NCBI GenBank assembly: GCA_025200525.1
Contig: CM045767.1
Location: 8,477,273 to 8,541,272, forward strand
DNA: 64,000 bases
Origin: Camellia lanceoleosa
Taxonomy: Eukaryota; Streptophyta; Magnoliopsida; Ericales; Theaceae
Reading direction: 5' to 3'
Below are positions 57,294 to 64,000 of this stretch, piece by piece. The position numbers and the translations under genes are program-made. The notes beneath the pieces were generated by a model. The model did no database searches and was not told where the DNA came from. It saw only the letters and a program-made list of their open reading frames with translations. Every line of letters starts with the position of its first letter. Position 1 is the first letter of the stretch.

Positions 57294-59394
57294 TTAGTCT
57301 AGTTCAAGGTCCACGGTTTGTTCGGCTGCGTCCACCGTCTGCTCGGCGATCTCAATTGTCTGCTCGGGCAGGTTTTCCTCGGCGTCATCGTCTGCACCAT
57401 CCTCCACAGCAACCTGCCGATCAGCCACTTCATCTTCCGCATCTTGGGATGCTTCGGTAGTGGTTTGCTCGGCTTGTTGCGCGGCGGCGGCTTCTTCCTC
57501 GGCCCCTTTCCTTGCCTCAGCGATAAGCCGGTTCTGGGTAGCACTGGCGTACACCTGTATATAGACCGGGATGTAGGCTACAGGGGGGTTAAGGAACATG
57601 TCAACGTCCTGACCAAGGCCAACTTTTTCCACGGCGGCTTTCCAACCGCACTGGAAAAATATGTCCTTGGTCTCTTGGACCTGGCGCTCGTAAGTCTTCT
57701 CGCCCTGAGCGTATCCCTGGTCCTCGGCATCATCGACCGCCTTGTCCATGGCTGCCTTGTTGGCATCGCGCAGTTTCCTCAGCTTGGCAAGGTACTGAGC
57801 CTTAGTCGACTTCACGGCCCGTTGTTTGTCCTCGTTAGCTCGGTCGACCTTTTCGCTCTGGATGTCTCGCTCCGCCGCGACCGCTTCTTGCGCGGCCTTC
57901 AGTTTGGCTATCTCAGCCTTCTGGGCTTTATTCTCGGCGATGGCCTCACGCAGACTCTGCCGCACAGTGATCATACGCTCGTGGGCGAGGTAATTCTTTT
58001 GCGTGGCCTGCAAGCAAATGAGAGATCATGAGTACCAAGGCAACCGAGCAAAAACCGAGCAATGACTTGAAAACAAAATGAAAAACTTACCAGCACTATC
58101 GACTTGGCTGTCGAGCGAAGCACTTTCAGATTGGACATCTCGTCGTGCTTTTTCATGTCGGCTGGAAGGATTAGCCCCTTGGTCATATTGAAACCAAGGG
58201 AGTAATCCTTGTCACCATACACCGAATCAGCAGACGAGACTGCCCGGCTCTTGTACGTTATCTCGGGCGCCCAGACCGGGGGGAAACTTGGGGATTTGGA
58301 AGGCCCGCCCAATGGTTGTTCGGTCTGGTCGCCCAGCTCGGTGGCGGCGAGCTCAGTGGAGTCTTCATTAGCGAGGCTTTGCCTGGCCAAATCCTTCCTC
58401 GGTCTTTTCTTTGACCAGCCACCCGGTTGTTCGCCGGCGAGGGCCAATACCGCACTCTTCTTTTGCCCGGCAGGTGCGGATAATGTTTCCTAGGTTGCCT
58501 CCGGTGGTTGGGACTCACCTTCCTCACCAGTAATCATGGACTTGATTGCCCTGATTTTCGCCATTTCTTGCTCGGTGGTGAGAGGAACAAGTCTGATCGA
58601 TGGTAGATTTGGATCGGGTTCTGGGGAAGGAGCACGGAGGAAATCGGTCACTTTGCTTTTGCGCGGTGCCTTATAGTTGTAGGACGGTTCAAAGCCGAGC
58701 AACTTTGGTGCTTCTCGTTCCTCGGCCGGATGTCGCAGCAGGACTCTGATGGCTTCTTGGTTAGCCTGGTGGTAGTCCGCCGCTAGGTGCTTATCTACAA
58801 AAAGAAGACAAGCGTTAGATCGGCATAAAAAGTAATTGTCGCTTAAAGAGGATAGTGCGGTTAGCCGAGCAACTCATCGGCGCTGCCAAAATCCTTCCTA
58901 ATATACCAGCCCGGTATGGGCGCCTCGGTGTCTTCGTAATGACCGGACACCCATAGAAAGTCGTCGTCGTTTGTCTCTTTGTCCGGATTGCCCGCTATGA
59001 GCTTTGCTCAGCCCTTCTTGACCTTGAGGTACCAGCAAAGCCCGCTCTTATTTCTACTAAGACTATATTGATGGAAAATCTCAGCCAGGCCGAGATTGAG
59101 ACCGAGCCTCTGGTTCAGCTCGGCGACCCCGTTTATTATTTTATACGTGTTGTTTGACACTTGGGTTGGACAAAGCCTTGTCTGCCTCAAAAATTCACAG
59201 ATCAAGGGATGCACCGGGAAGCAAAGTCCTTCCTTTACAATGGATACGACCGTGAAGGGGCACCGGTCTAGGTCTCCCCAAGGTGTGTCTCCTTTTTTGG
59301 CGAGCTCTAAGACAACGTCATCTGGGATGTTGTAATCCCTGCGAAACTCGGCCATCACACCGGGCGAGCTAACCATAAAGCGGTACTTCCCCAT
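57294..59394 (-). pseudogene. Antisense spliced ORF of the Tat element (putative gypsy-type transposon protein)
   Basis: Exon 1 (59,394 to about 58,867) starts MGKYRFMVSSPGVMAEFRRD and contains FPVHPLICEFLRQTRLCPTQ and INGVAELNQRLGLNLGLAE, similar to the Pfam family called putative gypsy-type transposon (PF04195, from memory). It has an in-frame TGA at 59,008. Exon 2 (58,794-58,091) follows acceptor TTTTTGTAG and has one TAG. Exon 3 (58,007-57,294) follows TTGCTTGCAG and is a coiled coil (LREAIAENKAQKAEIAKLKA) with an acidic Glu/Ala/Asp-rich tail. Donor GTAAGT ends exon 2; exon 1 may use a GC donor. The function of such antisense ORFs is unknown. Two stops suggest it is decaying; exon 3 is fully open. 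Confidence 0.65.
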
Positions 59395-60631
59395 CTGTCG
59401 CGGTTTTATTTGATATAGTGTATATCTCGGTCAAAAATGTTGGTGTGTTTGCTCGGACTTTGAGCTCCACCAATTATAGTGCTGGACTGGCTTGGTCGGT
59501 CCTATTTGTTCTGGATGTTAAAAAATAATTCCAAGGGTTAGCACGGCATAAATTGCGCGGCCCCTATGGGAATTGGCTCAGTGAAGGGATTATTAGTGTT
59601 TGGCCGGTTCGACCCCTACCTCGGCTAGGCTACTTGGTCGATTTTCTAATTCGGTTCTAACTCTCCACTTCTGGCTCGGTCAAGGTCCAAGAAGGAGATC
59701 CTAACAAAGTCATAGCTCGGTCGGGTCCTATTTGACGAACTAACTAAGCCTTTAGCTCGGTCAAGGCCCAAGTAACGACCTCAAGTTTTCACCCGATTCA
59801 ATTCTATTACCGGTCTAATTGGTAGTTCGGCTCGGCTACAGTCTCTACGAGAAGCCACAAACCAGTTTTTTGCTCGGCCGAAGTGTCATTTATGGATCTA
59901 AACGAGCGTTTAGCTCGGTTCTACCCAGATTCAAACTGTTCATCCCAGAAATAAGACGAACTCGTTCGAACCCAGGAGAAACAAGGGGCACGAAAGCCCC
60001 ATCCATTCCTACTGTTTTTGTTTGCCCTAGGGTGTGCAAGATCTAAGCAAGGGAAAGCAACTCTAATGGCCCCAAGCATAAACATGAAGAATACAAGCAT
60101 AAAAAAGTGAAAAACTTGAGGAACTCGAGTACGAGAGTTTGAAGGAAGGGTAGGAGGACTTACCAAATACCAGATGGAAGAACAAGGCCTCTCGAACTTG
60201 GTTGTGACCTCACGAGAAACAAAAAATGGGAACGGAAGCAGGTGAGATGCAATGGCAGTGAGGGCAATTTCTCAGAGAATATGGAAGCTAGGGTTTAGGG
60301 TTTGTGTGGAAGAGAAAGTGAAAAGTAAAGGGTTTTAGGCCCTTCGTTGGAATACAAAAGAGGGGGGAAGGAACCCAAACGGCTGCGCTGTTTGAATTCT
60401 GCGTGTGCAGAACAGCTGGCTGCACGACCCAATGGCGTGAAGCCACGTGGCACTGGGAACGCGGCTGTCAGTACGGCTGTACGACCTTTGATGAGACTGC
60501 GGAGGAAATGGCCGACCAAATGGGACAGCTCGGCGACAGATATGCCCCCAATCGTGCTCGGCTTGGTAATGGCGCAACTCATCCGTTACCTCGGTCACGA
60601 TGGTAACCCCAATCACGACTAGGTCGGATGG
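59395..60631 (-). other. Upstream region of the antisense ORF
   Basis: It contains repeated AGCTCGGTC-type words (59,430-59,900) and no ORF that I can support. Any promoter of the antisense gene would lie here; I see no convincing TATA box. Confidence 0.4.
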
Positions 60632-60645
60632 GGTTAAGGGGCAAT
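60632..60645 (+). other. Polypurine tract of the Tat element
   Basis: GGTTAAGGGGCAAT lies directly before the LTR start TGAGAGGGG. Confidence 0.65.
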
Positions 60646-61560
60646 TGAGAGGGGAAATTTGCGCGTTAGTACGGCCGAGCTACGATAACGCCGATCATGA
60701 CGAACCGCACGGCGCCGAGCAGACTCCTCTCTTACACGGCCCAGCGGCCTGACTTGTATGGTTGGAGAGGTCGACCGACCAGACACGAACCGATGCCTGG
60801 CCGAGCTATGACGTGGCTGAGCGCACAGCGGTGTTTGATGGCCAAGTTAAGAGCAGCCCGGACTAGACTTGAGATGCGATTAGCGCCGGCATGCGCCTAA
60901 CCGATCGGCTGAGATGGACAGGCTTCATGTGATCAAGAATAAAGAATGGTGGAAGTCCAGCGTGCTTCATGGCCGGTCAGTCAGGTGGGACCGATCATAA
61001 ATAGCCCGGCCATGAGCATAACACTTTGGCCCCTTTGCCAAAGTGTAGGTCGACGTTTATTAGCTTGGTTATGTACTTGTGGAGGCAATTCTCCACAAGG
61101 AACCAGCCGGTCGTGGTACTCCGGTTAAGTGTGCCACCTGGGCCAATGGCGTGAGGGAGAGGACATCTGCTCCACGCACGCACCAATACCGTTTGGCAGT
61201 TCTGCATGTACTGGTTGGAGGACAAAATCTTTACACGCGTAAGGTGGTGAGAGGCAAGCACTGCCACCTGTCCAGGGGAGGACAACAGAGGTGGTGCGCG
61301 CACGATCCTGGGGCTGCATGGCCAGCCTAGAAATAGTGGAGGAAGGTGAACGTTAGAGGTATGCAACTTCTTCCCAAAAGAGAATACTCTCTCTCTAACA
61401 GTCTTCTTCTTCCTCAAGTGGACTGACTTGATCGTCGGAGGGTCTATCTGGTACACCACCGCCGGGCAGCTCACCGTTTCTGTGTTGCCAGGTAGACGCC
61501 GTCAAGAGAAGCTTGGAGTACAAGTAGTACGGAAAGCATAGGATATTTCGCCCCCGTACA
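60646..61560 (+). repeat. 3' LTR of the Tat element
   Basis: It is 915 bp, TGAGAGGGGAAA to CCCCCGTACA. CATAAATAG at 60,996-61,004 is a likely TATA box. CTGACTTGATCGTCGGAG at 61,423-61,440 matches the LTR motif of the nested element at 35.8 kb. A TATAT target duplication follows. Confidence 0.85.
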
Positions 61561-62270
61561 TATATCATTCTACCATACAAACCTATCAAAAGAGGTGTAC
61601 TATATGTAAGTTTACGATACTATGTACATAACTAAAGATACAACAATGGATTATAACTAAATACCACTTAAAGCATAATTAAAATTTGTCAGTCATAATA
61701 TGTCATAACTAATATCACAATGAGTCATAGCCAAACATCATTTGAGATATAATTAAAAATCTATTCAGTCATAACTAAATTATGACCAACACTATAATAA
61801 GTCATAACCAACACCACACTATATCATGATCAAATATCACAAAAATTATAACTGGACCATATGGTACATACACTTTTTTGAGTTGTTTACTATAAAATTT
61901 TTCCCCATTTTTACAGCAAGTACTTTAATATAAAGACATGGATAACCAGCAATTTTAAAAATGTTTTAATCTAAATTTTAGCGTTGTTCATTTTTGTTTG
62001 TGATTGCATATGATTGTACTTCGTTTGAGAAGTGGGTTGGCTTTTTGACTTTTAAGCTTTTTTGCTATTTTAGCCTGGGCTAAAAAGTTTCGTTTGGGAT
62101 AGGCTTTTTTGACTTTTTAACTTTTGTGAGAAAAAAGATGTAATGATTATGGGTTGGATGTGATGTTTTGTCTTATTAGGCTAAAAAGTCTATTTTGTTT
62201 TTTGTGTGGCTAAAATAGCCAAAAAAAAGTCCCAAACTTGGCTTCCTAAACAAGCCCAGATGGAAAGAGT
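61561..62270 (+). repeat. Segmental duplication, copy 2, right part
   Basis: CATTCTACCATACAAACC, ATATGGTACATACAC and GGCTATTTTAGCC-type sequence parallel 49,975-51,420 without the hAT element. A ~220-bp MITE-like segment (62,022-62,258, ends TTCGTTTGAGAAG and CTTCCTAAACAAGCC) is differently placed than in copy 1. Confidence 0.75.
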
Positions 62271-62293
62271 TCAAATTCTCACCTCCATGCCAG

Positions 62294-62767
62294 GCCATCT
62301 TCGAATACCTCATACCAACCCTAGTCGCCCTCCTCGCAGTGAAGTATAATGGCAAAACAGAGAACCCATTTGAGGCCCACCTTGAAAACATGTGGACTTT
62401 CTTCATAGCCATATGCATCTACTGCCTGGCACTAGGACTCATCCAGGAAATGAAAATTGACTCTGCAATTTACTCTCAAATGTTAGGCTATCTTGCAATC
62501 ATCTCCGGAATTGTTTCTCGTGTCTCACTAGTTTCAATTTTTCTCCCATATTTTCCTAGGAAGTTTGTTTTATGTGTATTATTGCCCATAATTCTGGCAG
62601 GCATTTTGCTTAAGCAAGTCATCGTTTGTTGCCTGGACATGTTTGGTGCAACTTATCTAAGCATTAAGCAAAGAATTTCAAATGCAATCGATTGGGTTCA
62701 AGACAAGTTCAGCTCTGTTATAAGGAACCTAATGGGGCAGCTATCTACTGCATCATATCCTGTCTAG
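62294..62767 (+). CDS. Exon of a small multi-pass membrane protein (unknown family)
   Basis: After a possible splice acceptor (CCATGCCAG, then GCC at 62,294) an open frame runs 157 codons to TAG at 62,765. No ATG begins it, so an upstream exon is expected and was not found. Hydrophobic segments are FEYLIPTLVALLAV, MWTFFIAICIYCLALGLI, MLGYLAIISGIVSRVSLVSI and FVLCVLLPIILAGILL. The tail AIDWVQDKFSSVIRNL is amphipathic. The frame has no internal stop. A diverged, broken relative lies on the minus strand at 16,983-17,342, and a fragment of the tail forms the hairpin at 16.5-17.1 kb. I cannot name the family or its function. It could be an active gene's last exon or a recent fragment. Confidence 0.5.
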   Translation, partial: AIFEYLIPTLVALLAVKYNGKTENPFEAHLENMWTFFIAICIYCLALGLIQEMKIDSAIYSQMLGYLAIISGIVSRVSLVSIFLPYFPRKFVLCVLLPIILAGILLKQVIVCCLDMFGATYLSIKQRISNAIDWVQDKFSSVIRNLMGQLSTASYPV

Positions 62768-64000
62768 GCATTTGATTGTTTGGTGCAACCTATATCCGTG
62801 TCTAATACTTGACATCTGGACAGGAATGTGAGATATGTGTTTGATAGTTTTCATCAAACACTTCTTATATATTTGTGTGTAACACTATCATGATGTATAT
62901 TGTTGCATAATTGTTATAAAATAATTTTTAATTTATTTTATTCTGTTTGGTGGAACAAGAAAAATGTTATGGAAAATGAGATTCTCAAGTGAGACTTATC
63001 TGAAATAATATATATATATATATATAACTCCCCTCCCCCCCTCTCTCTTCTCTTATTTTCAAATTTAAGTGATGCGAGTTTATTTGAAGTACCTCGTGGC
63101 ATCAATAGATTGAGTAAGAGCTTCAGTTCTCATGGTTTTCGCCTTTAGCTTTTTTGACAACCTCTCCAATTGATCTAAGTTCCTCTAAAACATAATTTAT
63201 GATTTTAGGCCAAAAACAATGATAATTTCATGAATGCTTAGTCAATAAAATGTGGAAAGTGAAAGAAAAAAACGTAAACCTCCAGTACACTATGCGTTGT
63301 AACGAGTTGAATCAAATCGAATTTATACTTTAATCTCAGTTGGGGATTTATTTTAAATTATTAAACTCCATTTATTTTGGACCCAATTGATTGAATTGTG
63401 ACCCGTTAGTAACCATGTAATATTGTTGTGATTTTATTATTATTATTTGATTACCATAAAAGAGTTGTGAATATTTATGGTGTGTACCATTAAACGAAAT
63501 ATATTTTGTGGTGAGAAAATATTATATTTATTTTTGTCATTAAAGATGTTGAAATGTAATTTTTAATTGATATATATATATATATGTGTGTATATATATA
63601 TGGTTAGATATTTGTTTAGTTAAAACAAAAAAAGAGAAATATCTATAAATAGTAACCAAATAGATATTTTATTCAACTTTTGGGAGTTCTTGGAGTTCTT
63701 GCCGTGAGGAAAGAAGAGAAAAGGGGTTCCAAGTTAGTTTTTCTTGGGTTTGATCTAGTGTAAGTCATTTTTGACCACTAGTGCTTTGGATCAAAACGTA
63801 AACGGCAGAAAAGGCATCGTTTGGCTCTAAACGGATTTAATTTCTGTTGCCAAAAAAATTTGAAAGCTCCTTGGCTCGAGGCAGGGATTTTTCCTACACT
63901 TCTTTATGCACTTTTACGTGATTATATGGAGCTTAGAGTTGTATATAATTGAATTAGAATTTTTGAAAAAATTTGTGATTTATTTGCTCAAAAGAGAAAT
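62768..64000. other. AT-rich sequence downstream of the membrane-protein exon
   Basis: It has TA runs at 63,008-63,024 and 63,572-63,600 and a CT tract at 63,028-63,055. TATAAATA at 63,644-63,651 is followed by a leader-like stretch and could be a promoter reading rightwards, out of the window. No coding region is seen. Confidence 0.4.

Larger units (their letters stand above)
53060..61560 (+). mobile_element. Tat-lineage Gypsy element with collapsed 5' end
   Basis: TATAT lies on both sides (53,055-53,059 and 61,561-61,565). The right end is a full 915-bp LTR. The left end keeps only TGAGAGGGGAAA of the LTR and jumps into the reverse transcriptase, so the rest of the LTR, PBS, gag and protease are deleted. 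Order inside: RT, RNase H, second (archaeal-type) RNase H, integrase, hairpin repeats, antisense ORF, PPT, LTR. The second RNase H and antisense ORF place it in the Tat clade. Confidence 0.9.

Noticed and set aside
60295..61589. Open frames of 60-159 codons around the Tat LTR
   Set aside because: They lie in noncoding LTR or leader sequence and have no recognisable domain.
1..64000. Plastid or mitochondrial DNA insertion, rRNA genes
   Set aside because: I recognised no organelle gene or rRNA sequence anywhere in the window.

Overview
This window looks like a repeat-dominated stretch of a flowering-plant nuclear genome, probably a eudicot; I cannot place it more finely. The evidence is nested Ty3/Gypsy (Tat/Ogre-type) and Ty1/Copia LTR retrotransposons, plant-only protein families (plant mobile domain, DUF642, NAC), MULE- and hAT-type small DNA transposons, a Helitron-like fragment and AT-rich spacers. 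I see no intact conventional host gene. The best candidate is one open exon of a small membrane-protein family near the right edge (62.3-62.8 kb).

Layout. 1-11.1 kb: two ~4.1 kb Ogre/Tat-type LTRs face away from each other, minus strand at 1-4038 and plus strand at 6956-11075. Between them lie a broken antisense plant-mobile-domain (PMD) ORF, a ~55-bp minisatellite and a polypurine tract (PPT). The right LTR is followed by a primer-binding-site-like motif. 11.1-16.5 kb: a second remnant of the same design, with an antisense two-exon PMD pseudogene, a coiled-coil ORF remnant, three SINE-like units, a 38-bp minisatellite, a PPT and the first ~20 bp of an LTR. 16.5-17.3 kb: that LTR stub abuts a ~250-bp-arm inverted duplication made from a membrane-protein gene fragment. 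17.3-32.4 kb: AT-rich DNA with MITEs (two of one family with perfect 9-bp target duplications), a ~176-bp Helitron-like element, a DUF642 pseudogene, a LINE-type RNase H remnant and a tandem duplication carrying broken NAC-domain starts.

32,440-49,404: a full-length Copia element with many nonsense codons, split by a younger 9.5-kb Gypsy element (35,488-44,985; perfect AATCC target duplication; about 4 mismatches between its 406-bp LTRs). The inner element carries gag-protease but no reverse transcriptase or integrase. It has a 102-bp minisatellite and a degenerate antisense ORF, so it appears non-autonomous. 49.4-53.06 kb: MITEs, a hAT-type element and one copy of a segmental duplication. 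53,060-61,560: a Tat element with RT, two RNase H domains, integrase, hairpin-rich repeats, a spliced antisense ORF and a 3' LTR. Its 5' LTR, gag and protease are deleted down to ~12 bp. It sits inside the second copy of the segmental duplication, flanked by TATAT. 61.56-64 kb: the rest of that duplication, the membrane-protein exon and AT-rich sequence.

How the parts relate: the Tat-type units share one plan (sense gag-pol, an antisense extra ORF, tandem repeats in the 3' region, PPT, LTR). The non-autonomous inner element and the 53-kb element share LTR-tail and antisense-ORF motifs, so a relative of the latter could have supplied enzymes in trans. The hairpin at 16.5-17.1 kb resembles the gene exon at 62.3 kb and could produce small RNAs against that family. 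All functional statements are inferred from sequence; no database search was run.
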